Below, piece by piece: positions 25,517 through 33,387 of a stretch of DNA of 64,000 nucleotides; positions within the stretch are counted from its first letter, which is position 1; each line of letters begins with the position of its first letter. The DNA comes from Hyphococcus sp. (GTDB lineage: Bacteria; Pseudomonadota; Alphaproteobacteria; Caulobacterales; Parvularculaceae): positions 310,001 through 374,000 of the forward strand of contig JANQRY010000010.1 in the NCBI GenBank assembly GCA_028284345.1, written 5' to 3'. The notes under the pieces are model-generated. The model did not search any database, was not told where the DNA came from, and was given only the letters and a program-made list of their open reading frames with translations. Made by a program: the position numbers and the translations under genes.

Positions 25517-26623
25517 ATGCGGATTTTACCTTTTATCATCGGCGCTTTTTCCCTTTTCGCTTTCGCCAGCGAGGCGTCCGCTGCGGTAAAGCTCAAAGAC
25601 CTTGTCGAAGTCGAAGGCGTGCGCGGCAACGATCTCGTCGGCTACGGCCTTGTCGTCGGTCTTGACGGCACGGGCGACGGCCTTCGCAATATCCCCTATA
25701 CGGAAGAAGCGCTCTCAAGCCTTCTGGAACGGCTTGGCGTCAACGTCCAGGGCGAGGAATTCCGCCCCAAGAACGTCGCCGCGGTTCTGGTGACGGCGAC
25801 CCTCCCCCCCTTCGCCCGGGCTGGAACGCGCATTGACGTCACTGTCTCCGCCATTGGCGACGCGACGAACCTGACCGGCGGCATGCTGGTCATGACGCCG
25901 CTAAACGCGGCGGACGGTCAGATATACGCCGTCGCGCAAGGCCCGGTGCTTGTCAGCGGGTTCTCGGCGGAAGGCGATGCGGCGTCTGTTACGGAAGGCG
26001 TCCCCACTGCGGCGACGATCCCCAACGGCGCCCGGGTCGAACGCGAACTCGCGTTTGATTTTAACGAAATGGAAAACCTGCGTCTTACCTTACGCGCGCC
26101 CGACTTCACCACCGCGGCGCGCATTGAAACCGCGATCAACAGCCAGTTCGACAAGCCGATCGCCCTGATGATCGACTCCGCTTCCGTTGACATCGCCATC
26201 GACGGCCGCTTCCGTTCGCCGGCGCACATGATCAGCGAAGTCGAGAATGTCGAAATCAACCCGGCGCAAAAGGCCCGGATCGTCATCGACCAGCGCTCCG
26301 GCACCATCGTCCTCGGCTCGGAGGTGCGCATCTCCAGCGTCGCGGTGGCGCAAGGCAACCTTTCGATCCGCATAAGGGAAGTGCCGGGCGTCTCGCAGCC
26401 CAATCCGTTCTCGCGCAACGGCGAGACCATCGTCGTGCCGCGCACCGACATCAGCGTCGACGACGCAGCGGACCAGCGGGTCGCCGTCATCGAAGAGAAC
26501 CTCACGCTGGCGGACCTCGTTGACGGGCTGAACGCCCTGGGGGTCAGCCCGCGCGAAATGATCGACATCCTCAAAGCGATCAAATCCGCCGGCGCCCTCC
26601 ACGCGGAACTCGTCCTCCAGTAG
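25517..26623 (+). CDS. flgI: Flagellar P-ring protein FlgI
   Basis: 368 residues with a signal peptide (MRILPFIIGAFSLFAFASEA, cleavage near ASA). The mature start VKLKDLVEVEGVRGNDLVGY followed by GLVVGLDGTGDG is the strongly conserved FlgI N-terminus. Later, RIDVTVSAIGDATNLTGGML, VARIVIDQRSGTIV-like KARIVIDQRSGTIVLGSEVR and the C-terminal LVDGLNALGVSPREMIDILK are family signatures. It builds the periplasmic P ring around the rod. It follows flgL by 6 bp and is the last gene of this transcript before a repeat-bearing spacer. Confidence 0.95.
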   Translation: MRILPFIIGAFSLFAFASEASAAVKLKDLVEVEGVRGNDLVGYGLVVGLDGTGDGLRNIPYTEEALSSLLERLGVNVQGEEFRPKNVAAVLVTATLPPFARAGTRIDVTVSAIGDATNLTGGMLVMTPLNAADGQIYAVAQGPVLVSGFSAEGDAASVTEGVPTAATIPNGARVERELAFDFNEMENLRLTLRAPDFTTAARIETAINSQFDKPIALMIDSASVDIAIDGRFRSPAHMISEVENVEINPAQKARIVIDQRSGTIVLGSEVRISSVAVAQGNLSIRIREVPGVSQPNPFSRNGETIVVPRTDISVDDAADQRVAVIEENLTLADLVDGLNALGVSPREMIDILKAIKSAGALHAELVLQ

Positions 26624-27096
26624 AGCCTTTGCGACGGATGCGCGTAACGCGTTGTCCTGTCGCGGTCGGTCTATCGTAGCCCCGCCTCCACTCGCCTCGC
26701 ATCAAGGGCCGCTTTTTGGCATCCGGGGATCCTAATATGAAACCGGGATCTGCCCGCCGCTCATTCCCGCGAAGGCGGGAATCCATATGTGCTTGGTTTT
26801 ACACAAAACACTAGCGCGTCATCCCGTCGAAAGCATGCTTTCGACCAATGCAGCATGAAATGCTGCTTTGCTAAGCCGGGATCCATGGCGCACGATCCGG
26901 GTCTGCATTGTATCACTAGCGTGCCGCAATTCGCCCTAGGTGACTGCAAGCGATTCAAGGTTTCGTAAATGTGCTTTGGATTCCCGCCTTCGCGGGAATG
27001 AGCGGCGGGCGTGTCCGGGATTTAGAGTAAGGAACCCAGCGCCATTGGCCGCGACGATCTATCGAGGCCCGCACGCCGGCAATGGCCGCGGTTAGC
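26624..27096. other. Intergenic region between flgI and fliG containing dispersed-repeat-like sequences
   Basis: About 470 bp between two convergent transcripts with no gene. The core (26752-27010) is bounded by inverted arms annotated separately and holds two further hairpins: the 20-bp palindrome GTCGAAAGCATGCTTTCGAC (26826-26845) and GCAGCAT-GAA-ATGCTGC (26850-26866). Either could act as a transcription barrier between flgI and fliG. Confidence 0.6.
26752..27010. repeat. Inverted-repeat element with perfect 34-bp arms (REP/MITE-like)
   Basis: The arm at 26752-26785 (starts GCCCGCCGCTCATTCCCGCG) is an exact inverted copy of 26977-27010. Each arm contains the palindrome ATTCCCGCGAAGGCGGGAAT (written here for the left arm), the core of a very widespread bacterial intergenic repeat whose spurious translation contains IPAKAGIQ. 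The 190 bp between the arms hold two further hairpins and have no coding capacity. The layout fits two copies of a short REP-like unit in opposite orientation or a small non-autonomous element. No transposase is present. Copy number in the genome cannot be known from this window. Confidence 0.75.
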
Positions 27097-28218
27097 CTAT
27101 TCCGCGGGCGCTTCTTCAGCGGGTTTTTCACCGTCCTCATCATCGTCCTCATCGCCGGACGACTCTTCAATGAGCGTAATTTCGCCGCTCTTGGCGAGCT
27201 TTCTGATGACCGTCATAAAGGCGGCTTGCGCGATCTCCGCGTCCCTCACCGACGTCATCTTTAGTTCTTCAAGTTGCTCTTCATATTGCGCGGCCATGCG
27301 CTGGGAAATGTTCTTGAAGATAAATTCGACCGATGACGGCGCGTTCTGCCGGCCAAACTTCACCGCAAGAAGGAAATCTTCCAGATCGACTTCCTTGATC
27401 GCCATGGGGATGGCGTTCGGCGGCACGCGCTCGGGAATATCGGGAAATGTCAGCATCGACTTGCGGACGTCTTTCAGAATTTCCGGCGCCGATGTCGTGA
27501 TGATCTCCAGTAGCGCTTCGCGCTTTTCCGTGATCACGTTGTTCATCATCGCGCCGATCATTTCGCCGGGGTTGCGCGTTTTTGTGGTTTTTCGCATGGG
27601 CGCGAGAAACTCCCGCTCAATGGTCTCCATCAAGACGCTCAACGCCTCGGGATTGATGTTGAGGGGGCTTGAAAGGCGCAGAATAACTTTTCCGGCGATA
27701 TCGGCGTCAATCTGGTTCAACACATTCGACGCTTTTTCCGTGTTCAGTTTCGACAGCACCACGGCGATGATTTGCGGCCGCTGCCCGGCGAGATACTCGG
27801 CGAGCTGGTCGTCATTGGTTCGCTCCAGCTTTGTCCATATGTTTTCGCCGTCGGAGATATCGATATCGTCCATCAGTCGGATGATTTCGTCGGAGGTCTT
27901 GAATTGACTTAAGAATTCCCGGGTCTCCTCAAAACCGCCCTGGATATCATTATCCTCTTGCGTAAGCTCTGAGATGAATTCCTCGACAATGGTTTTTAAC
28001 GCGGCGCGCGGCACGGTCTGCATATGGGCGTAGGCCCGCGTGAAGGCGCGCAAGTGCTTGTCGCCGATGCGTTCGATAATGGGGCCGGCGGCTTCCGGGC
28101 CGAGCGCCGCGACGATAAGCGCCGCTTTTTGCGGCGCCGCCAGGCTCGGGCGATCGTCTCCCCCCAACGCCGGGGGCGATTTTGTCGGTTGCAGGTTTGT
28201 GAGCGCGCTTGCCGCCAT
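27097..28218 (-). CDS. fliG: Flagellar motor switch protein FliG
   Basis: 373 residues. FliG middle and C-terminal domains are clear: GLPGP-like QKAALIVAALGPEAAGPIIE at the start, AEYLAGQRPQIIAVVLSKLN (middle-domain surface), KVILRLSSPLNINPEALSVL and the charged motor helix region near 285-345 (IKEVDLEDFLLAVKFGRQNA). The tail is an acidic, Glu/Asp-rich stretch (SSGDEDDDEDGEKPAEEAP). FliG couples the stator to the C ring and MS ring. It ends the minus-strand operon fliF-fliH-fliN-fliP-fliG, 4 bp after fliP. Having fliG at the end, after fliP, differs from the common fliF-fliG order. Confidence 0.92.
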   Translation of the reverse strand: MAASALTNLQPTKSPPALGGDDRPSLAAPQKAALIVAALGPEAAGPIIERIGDKHLRAFTRAYAHMQTVPRAALKTIVEEFISELTQEDNDIQGGFEETREFLSQFKTSDEIIRLMDDIDISDGENIWTKLERTNDDQLAEYLAGQRPQIIAVVLSKLNTEKASNVLNQIDADIAGKVILRLSSPLNINPEALSVLMETIEREFLAPMRKTTKTRNPGEMIGAMMNNVITEKREALLEIITTSAPEILKDVRKSMLTFPDIPERVPPNAIPMAIKEVDLEDFLLAVKFGRQNAPSSVEFIFKNISQRMAAQYEEQLEELKMTSVRDAEIAQAAFMTVIRKLAKSGEITLIEESSGDEDDDEDGEKPAEEAPAE

Positions 28219-28222
28219 GATT

Positions 28223-28948
28223 TTATGTCCCGTATCCTTTTACGACCGCGGTGGCGATTTCTACCCAGCCATTTGCGAGGACGAAGAACGCCAGCTTGAA
28301 CGGCAGGGCCACCAGAGACGGCGGCACCATCATCATGCCCATCGCCATCAGGACCGATGCGACGATCAGGTCGATGATCAGAAAGGGCAGAAAAATAATA
28401 AAGCCGATCTGAAACGCATGCTGGATCTCGGACAGCATGAAAGCAGGCACGAGAATGGAAAGCTGCGTTCGATCGCCGTCGATGGCCCTCCCCGTCGCCT
28501 CGCTGAGCCTGTCGATCGCGAGGGGCGAAACCCGTCCCTCCATGAAGACGCGGAAGGGTTCGACCGCGCGCTCAAACGCCTGCCCCTCGGTGATATTGCC
28601 GTCCAGCAGCGGCTGAACGCCGAGACGCCATGCCTCGGTAAACACCGGCTCCATGACAAAATAGGTGAGAAACAGGGCAAGGCTCATGATCAGCATGTTG
28701 GGCGGCGACTGTTGCAGGCCCACCGCCTGACGCAGGATCGAAAAGACGATCACCATAAACGGCAGGCAGGTCACCATCATGGCGATGCCCGGCGCGAGAC
28801 TTAAGACCGTCACCAGGAGGAAGAGCTGAACCACGCGCGCGCTCAGCGCGCCGTCGGCAAGCGCCTCCGGCGGCGCCTCCTGCGCCAATGCGGGCCCTGC
28901 AAACAGGCAGACCGCGATCGCGAACGTGACGGCAATGACGGATTTCAT
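28223..28948 (-). CDS. fliP: Flagellar type III export gate protein FliP
   Basis: 241 residues from the ATG at 28948, chosen because it gives a clean cleavable signal sequence (MKSVIAVTFAIAVCLFAGPA, then LAQE) and starts 13 bp after fliN; the frame continues to 29011 but overlaps fliN. The family core is LAPGIAMMVTCLPFMVIVFS, LRQAVGLQQSPPNMLIMSLA, LFLTYFVMEPV and the C-terminal PFLIIDLIVASVLMAMGMMM followed by VPP. FliP forms the export gate with FliQ (48558) and FliR (51616). No fliO is found between fliN and fliP, where it usually lies. Confidence 0.94.
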   Translation of the reverse strand: MKSVIAVTFAIAVCLFAGPALAQEAPPEALADGALSARVVQLFLLVTVLSLAPGIAMMVTCLPFMVIVFSILRQAVGLQQSPPNMLIMSLALFLTYFVMEPVFTEAWRLGVQPLLDGNITEGQAFERAVEPFRVFMEGRVSPLAIDRLSEATGRAIDGDRTQLSILVPAFMLSEIQHAFQIGFIIFLPFLIIDLIVASVLMAMGMMMVPPSLVALPFKLAFFVLANGWVEIATAVVKGYGT

Positions 28949-28961
28949 GGGACGCGCCGCG

Positions 28962-29348
28962 TTATTCCGACAGAGACGAGATGTTAACGACTTCGGTGAG
29001 TTTGACGGCAAGCTGGCCTTCGGCCTCCGGCGCCTGAATAAGTTCGCCTTTCGCGATGACCCGGTCCTTCACCATCAACTCAACCGGGTCTTCAAGCTTC
29101 GCATCGAGCGGCAAAAGATGGTCGCGGCCCATGGTCAAAAGATCGCCGATCAGCGGGCGGGCCTTGCCGACGGAAACAACGACTTCGATGGGGACATCGA
29201 AAATGACCCGTTTCAGACGGTTGTTGTCGGACCCATCGCGCCGTTCGAGGATGGGCGCCTCGGCGTCGGCGTCCTGTTCCTGATCGACAATGATGTCTTC
29301 CGGTTTCTCTTCCGGCGCCTGACCGTCAGTGTTCGATTGATCTGTCAT
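28962..29348 (-). CDS. fliN: Flagellar motor switch protein FliN
   Basis: 128 residues. The C-terminal SpoA domain (about 45-125) includes FDVPIEVVVSVGKARPLIGD, LLTMGRDHLLPLDAKLEDPV and ELMVKDRVIAKGELIQAPEA, typical of FliN. The N-terminal 40 residues are acidic and unstructured, a normal FliN feature. It forms the lower C ring with FliM and docks FliH. Its ATG overlaps the 3' end of fliH by 23 bp, suggesting coupled translation. Confidence 0.92.
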   Translation of the reverse strand: MTDQSNTDGQAPEEKPEDIIVDQEQDADAEAPILERRDGSDNNRLKRVIFDVPIEVVVSVGKARPLIGDLLTMGRDHLLPLDAKLEDPVELMVKDRVIAKGELIQAPEAEGQLAVKLTEVVNISSLSE

Positions 29349-29922
29349 TTTTACCTTCGTCCCTCAGTTCCTGCATTGCCTGTTCAAGAGAAGCGATAAA
29401 GAGCGCCGTCGCTTTTTCGGTATCGACCGCAATTCCGCCATGGCTCCACTCTGCGCGAATTTCAAAACCTGAAAGCGTTTCGTCCTCAACGACCGTCGCG
29501 CGCGATGCGATGGGCAGCGCGGAAATCGCAGCATTCACGGTTTCAAGCTTGTCCGGCGCCGTCTTCACAACGACCCTTGCTGCGTCGCTTTTTTGAACAA
29601 TATCGTCCATCGCGGCCGCCGCTTCCTGAGCAAATCCTTTTTCCGTCAGCGCCGGAAAAATTTTCGCGACAGCAGCGGCAAGCGCCTCGCAGAGATACGC
29701 CGCGGCCGTATCGTCAAAAGCCGCTAGTTTTTGTTCGAGCGCGTCGGCGGCGATTTGCAGTTGTTTGTTTTGCTCCATGGCCCGCGAAAGCGCCGCCGCT
29801 TCGCCGGCGGCGAACCCCTCGGCGTAGTCGGCCGCGCGCTCCTGCTGCGCGCGAACGGACGCCGGGTCCAATCCGCCCGCGCCGTCGTCGAATTGCTCGA
29901 GGATCATGACGTTCTCGCTCAT
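29326..29922 (-). CDS. fliH: FliH-like flagellar export ATPase regulator
   Basis: 198 residues. The N-terminus is acidic, followed by a helical coiled-coil region with the small-residue pattern YAEGFAAGEAAALSRAMEQN (GxxxG-like heptads characteristic of FliH/YscL) and a C-terminal V1-ATPase-E-like domain (SALPIASRATVVEDETLSGF, ...EIRAEWSHGGIAVD). FliH holds the ATPase FliI near the gate and C ring. The position between fliF and fliN, with short overlaps on both sides (fliF ends at 29919), supports the call despite weak sequence conservation. Confidence 0.8.
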   Translation of the reverse strand: MSENVMILEQFDDGAGGLDPASVRAQQERAADYAEGFAAGEAAALSRAMEQNKQLQIAADALEQKLAAFDDTAAAYLCEALAAAVAKIFPALTEKGFAQEAAAAMDDIVQKSDAARVVVKTAPDKLETVNAAISALPIASRATVVEDETLSGFEIRAEWSHGGIAVDTEKATALFIASLEQAMQELRDEGKNDRSIEH

Positions 29923-31451
29923 GCCGTCTGTTCCGGTTCTTCAAGCCAGGACTGGATCAGACCCGCCGTTTCGTCGGTCTTGTCCGTCGCCAGGCTCCTC
30001 AATGCGTCAAGCGCATCGGGCGGCGCCGGCGCCGCTTGCGGCGTTACGGCGGAAAGCTGTTCGATTGACGGCGCCGCCGCGTCGGCCGGCGCAACCGCCA
30101 GCAACGGCTTGACGACAAAGAGCCCGAGGATAAGCGTGACAATCGCCAGGACAATAACCTGAATAAACGTCATCAAATAACGCTCCGTCATCTCTGAAAC
30201 GAGATTGCGCTCGGCGACGACGCCGTTGTTGACGATCGGCTCAAAAGAGAGGCTCTGGATCGTCAGCGTGTCGCCCCTTTGTTCGTTGACGCCGGCCGCC
30301 ATGGTGACGAGTTCGCGCAGTGCGTTCAGTTCTTCGTCGGATCGCGGCGTCGATACCGGATCGCCATTGGCGTCGAGCGTTTCGACATCATTAAGAAGGA
30401 CGGCGACGCTCAACCGCTTGACGGACCCCGGAAGTTTTTCCCGTTCCCGGCGAATTTCTGAAAGATCGTAGGTCAGCCGCTCGTCGGTCTGCGTTCTTTC
30501 CGAATTGGACTGCGACCCGCCGCCGTTGACATCGCCTTCGGGCAGATTGCTAGCGACCGTCACGGCGCTGCTGTTCGCCCCTGAGGAAGTTTCCGTAACC
30601 TCGGTTGTCTCCCGGCTTGAGACGACGCGGCCGGCGGGGTCGATGACGCGCTCGGTAACCGCTTCGCGCTCAGAATCGATTTCGAGCGCAACCTGAACGC
30701 GCGCATTGCCAACGCCAACGCGCGCCTCCAACAGATCGAGGATATCGGCTTCAAGCTTCTGTTCGCGCCCCAACACGTCTGACTGATTGAACGCGTCCCG
30801 GCCGATCTCGCCCGGGCTGAGAATAACGCCGCGATCCGAATCGAGAACCGCCACCTGTTCAGCGGTCAGTCCTGGCACCGATGAAGACAAAAGGAAACGC
30901 ACGGCGTTGGCCTGGCCCGTGCTTAACTCGCCGCGCGCCATGGTGACGGTGACAACCGCCTTGGGCTTCGGCTTGTTCCGCGAAAACGCGCCGGAGCGTT
31001 CCTGCGCGATATGAACGCGCGCGGACTTGACCCCCGGCGTTGCAAGGATGGTCCGCGCCAGTTCGCCTTCCATGGCGCGCCAGTAGGTAACGTCGAATAT
31101 CTCTGACGTCGTCGAAAACCCGTTCAGCGCTTCGAATAACTCGTATCCGGCCTGCCCCTGTTGCGGCAGCCCTTCGCGCGCGAGCTTCATGCGGACGCTG
31201 TCGCGTTGCCCTGCGGGCACGAAAATCGATCCGCCGCGCACGTCGATTGCGACGTCCATACGCTCCAGCGCATCGACCACTTCGCCCGCGGCGCTTGAAT
31301 CAAGGCCGCTATAAAGAAGCGCCATGCTCGGTTTCGAAGCGGTTCGCGCCAGCATCGAAAACGCAAATATTGTCGCCGCGAGCACAATCGCAAGCACAAG
31401 CTGCTTTGAAGCGGGAAGATCGGTCCAGACTTTTACAATTCCAGGCATCAT
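29919..31451 (-). CDS. fliF: Flagellar MS-ring protein FliF
   Basis: 510 residues. Two membrane segments flank a periplasmic part (first at about 18-37, LVLAIVLAATIFAFSMLART; second at about 426-446). The YscJ/FliF ring domain carries LYSGLDSSAAGEVVDALERM, FVPAGQRDSVRMKLAREGLP and TILATPGVKSARVHIAQ. The C-terminal cytoplasmic tail (about 480-510) binds FliG: SLATDKTDETAGLIQSWLEE. It is the first gene of the minus-strand operon fliF-H-N-P-G, divergent from fliL with a 133-bp shared upstream region. Confidence 0.94.
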   Translation of the reverse strand: MMPGIVKVWTDLPASKQLVLAIVLAATIFAFSMLARTASKPSMALLYSGLDSSAAGEVVDALERMDVAIDVRGGSIFVPAGQRDSVRMKLAREGLPQQGQAGYELFEALNGFSTTSEIFDVTYWRAMEGELARTILATPGVKSARVHIAQERSGAFSRNKPKPKAVVTVTMARGELSTGQANAVRFLLSSSVPGLTAEQVAVLDSDRGVILSPGEIGRDAFNQSDVLGREQKLEADILDLLEARVGVGNARVQVALEIDSEREAVTERVIDPAGRVVSSRETTEVTETSSGANSSAVTVASNLPEGDVNGGGSQSNSERTQTDERLTYDLSEIRREREKLPGSVKRLSVAVLLNDVETLDANGDPVSTPRSDEELNALRELVTMAAGVNEQRGDTLTIQSLSFEPIVNNGVVAERNLVSEMTERYLMTFIQVIVLAIVTLILGLFVVKPLLAVAPADAAAPSIEQLSAVTPQAAPAPPDALDALRSLATDKTDETAGLIQSWLEEPEQTA

Positions 31452-31539
31452 TCTAATACCATTAACGCGAATGCAAACGAAGCACTCTCAAAACGTGTGG
31501 CTGCGTTTACCATTTGATCATTAAGAGGAGGTTACAACG

Positions 31540-31556
31540 TTCGGAAATCTTCCGAA
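31540..31556. promoter_or_regulatory. Perfect inverted repeat in the fliF/fliL divergent region
   Basis: TTCGGAA-ATC-TTCCGAA lies about 30 bp before the fliL start and about 90 bp before fliF. It could be an operator or a short mRNA hairpin. A nearby GAGGAGG (31525-31531) resembles a ribosome-binding site but has no start codon at a useful distance. No sigma-54 or CtrA consensus is convincing here. Confidence 0.3.
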
Positions 31557-31584
31557 TGACACGCAAAGAAATTGGGTGACAAGG

Positions 31585-32091
31585 ATGAGCGAAGAAGAAG
31601 AGACAGAGGAAACGGAAGAAGCGCCGGTAAAGCCTTCGCCTCTAAAAATCCTTATACCAGCAGCGATTTCCGCCGTTGTGCTGGGCGGCGTCGCTGCCGG
31701 CGTCGCCTTCCTTATGTCCGGGTCAAATGATGAATGCCTCGCCGCGGGCGCCGACGGCGCCTATGCGAAAAAGGAAACGAAAAGTTACGAAAATGTCGCA
31801 TTCGTTAATCTGGAACCGCTCGTTATTTCGCTAGGCCCTAACGCGAATTCAGAATATCTTAAGATTTCCATCAGCCTTGAAACGACCGATCTTCAAAAGA
31901 AAAAGATCGAGCATCTCGTTCCCAAGTTTCGCGACGTTCTCAATACCTATCTGCGGGCTGTCGATGAAAGCGATATCGCGGAGCCTGCGGCGATGATCCG
32001 CCTGCGCGCGCAAATGCTGAGACGCGTCCAGCTGATCGCCCCGCCCGATACGGTCGAAAACGTCCTGATCACTGATTTTGTCCTAAACTAG
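31585..32091 (+). CDS. fliL: Flagellar basal body-associated protein FliL
   Basis: 168 residues from the ATG at 31585, which has GGGTGA at a good spacing (a GTG three codons earlier is possible). It has a short acidic cytoplasmic N-terminus (MSEEEETEETEEAPVKPSPL), one transmembrane helix (ILIPAAISAVVLGGVAAGVA, residues about 22-41) and a periplasmic FliL domain: FVNLEPLVISLGPNANSEYL, KISISLETTDLQKKKIEHLV and a C-terminal VENVLITDFVLN. FliL forms rings with the stator and helps torque at high load. It starts the plus-strand run fliL, DUF6468-like, motE-like, motA, exported protein, flgF-G-A-H. Confidence 0.9.
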   Translation: MSEEEETEETEEAPVKPSPLKILIPAAISAVVLGGVAAGVAFLMSGSNDECLAAGADGAYAKKETKSYENVAFVNLEPLVISLGPNANSEYLKISISLETTDLQKKKIEHLVPKFRDVLNTYLRAVDESDIAEPAAMIRLRAQMLRRVQLIAPPDTVENVLITDFVLN

Positions 32092-32102
32092 GAGTTTAGA
32101 CG

Positions 32103-32657
32103 ATGGCCCTGATAGTTGACTTTCTGCTGCTCGCCGCGTCCGGCGCGGCATGTTTTTACTGCTGGGTGCTGAGCACGCGCATCAAGTCCGTCACCAATAC
32201 AAAGGATGGGATTCATTCTGGCATTGTCGCGCTGACGCAATCGGCCGAGGAAATTCAGTCCGCGATCGCATCGACAAAAGACGCTGCGACGGAAAATTCC
32301 GCTGCGCTTGAGCAATTGCTGGCCGAGGCTGATAAGAAAATCCCTGAACTGCGTGAGTTGATGAGCCAGATCACCGAGATCAGCCAGACAGCGGTGCAGG
32401 AAACGGAAACAGCGACGACAAACCTCGTTGAAACGCTCTCCCCGCATATCAAGGAAGCACAGGAAGTCTCCTACCAACTCCTCGATGCGCTGGAAGCGTC
32501 CTATACGTCGGAGTCCGTTCGTCTCGCGGACGCCGGCTCGACGGTTGAAGCGTCGTCCGACGCCGCCGCCGTAGCGGATCCAGAACTCTCCGACGAACAG
32601 ATCGATGTTTCGATCGTTGTCGATGATGAAATGGCTGCGAAGGGAGAAGCGGCGTGA
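32103..32657 (+). CDS. Membrane-anchored coiled-coil protein of the motor operon (DUF6468-like)
   Basis: 184 residues. It has one N-terminal membrane helix (ALIVDFLLLAASGAACFYCW) followed by a long helical region with coiled-coil spacing (SAEEIQSAIASTKDAATENS, ALEQLLAEADKKIPELRELM) and an acidic, low-complexity tail. The placement between fliL and a motE-like gene, and the overall shape, match the alphaproteobacterial family I know as DUF6468; I cannot confirm by alignment. Its stop overlaps the next start (GTGA). The role is probably in stator or basal-body assembly, which is inference. Confidence 0.65.
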   Translation: MALIVDFLLLAASGAACFYCWVLSTRIKSVTNTKDGIHSGIVALTQSAEEIQSAIASTKDAATENSAALEQLLAEADKKIPELRELMSQITEISQTAVQETETATTNLVETLSPHIKEAQEVSYQLLDALEASYTSESVRLADAGSTVEASSDAAAVADPELSDEQIDVSIVVDDEMAAKGEAA

Positions 32658-33298
32658 AGATGAACCCGCTTGTCATTATCGCAGTTATCTTCGCCTGTTC
32701 TTTTGTCGGGCGGATGATCGGCGTCGCCGACGCATCGCTAAAAGCGCCCGACAAGGCGCTTGCGGAGAAGACGCCTGTCGCAGAGGAAGCCATGGCGACG
32801 GCGGAAAAACCAATGATTCTGGCTGCGAAAAGCGAAAGCAAGGACGTTGACGACAGAACAACGGGCCTTGCGCACGCGCTCAACGATCCGCTGGAAAAAG
32901 AACGGCTTCTGAAAGCGGTCCGGGAACGCTACGCCGCGCTCGATAAAAAGGAATCCCACCTTGAAGACAGGCTCCGCTACCTCGAAGTAATCGAGACGCG
33001 CGTTGACGAAAAACTTGTGGAACTGAAACAAAGCAACGCCTCTTTGTCGAAACTTGTCTCCTTTGCGGACGAGGCAGCGCAAAACGATATTGATCTCCTG
33101 TCGAAGATGTATGAGCAAATGAAGCCTCAGAAAGCCGGCGAGATATTCGACAAGATGGATCCGACATTCGCCGCCGGTTTCCTGACGCAGATGAACAGCG
33201 AAAACGCCGCGCTCATCTTAATGAATATGAACACCGATAAGGCATATGAAACGAGTATGATTATCGCGAGCCGCAATGCCGCGGTACACCGGCAATAA
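32654..33298 (+). CDS. MotE-like flagellar motor chaperone
   Basis: 214 residues. The start is GTG at 32654 with GGGAG seven bases upstream, overlapping the previous stop; an ATG two codons later is possible. An N-terminal signal anchor (MNPLVIIAVIFACSFVGRMI) precedes a coiled coil (about 80-145) and a C-terminal helical domain: SKMYEQMKPQKAGEIFDKMD, PTFAAGFLTQMNSENAALIL and MNMNTDKAYETSMIIASRN. This MgtE-N-like fold is that of MotE, the periplasmic chaperone of MotC in Sinorhizobium, and of related FliG-like helical proteins. No motC is recognised, so its partner may be the downstream exported protein or MotB. Confidence 0.75.
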   Translation: MKMNPLVIIAVIFACSFVGRMIGVADASLKAPDKALAEKTPVAEEAMATAEKPMILAAKSESKDVDDRTTGLAHALNDPLEKERLLKAVRERYAALDKKESHLEDRLRYLEVIETRVDEKLVELKQSNASLSKLVSFADEAAQNDIDLLSKMYEQMKPQKAGEIFDKMDPTFAAGFLTQMNSENAALILMNMNTDKAYETSMIIASRNAAVHRQ

Positions 33299-33387
33299 CG
33301 ACCGGGCATTTTACGGCATATTAAGCATAAATCTTTACACACCAGGAACGCGCATGCCGTCCGGAGCGCTGGTAAGGGTGTTGTTTC

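Noticed and set aside
26624..27096. Short open frames in the flgI-fliG spacer, one with IPAKAGIQ
   Set aside because: This peptide is the known spurious translation of a dispersed intergenic repeat.
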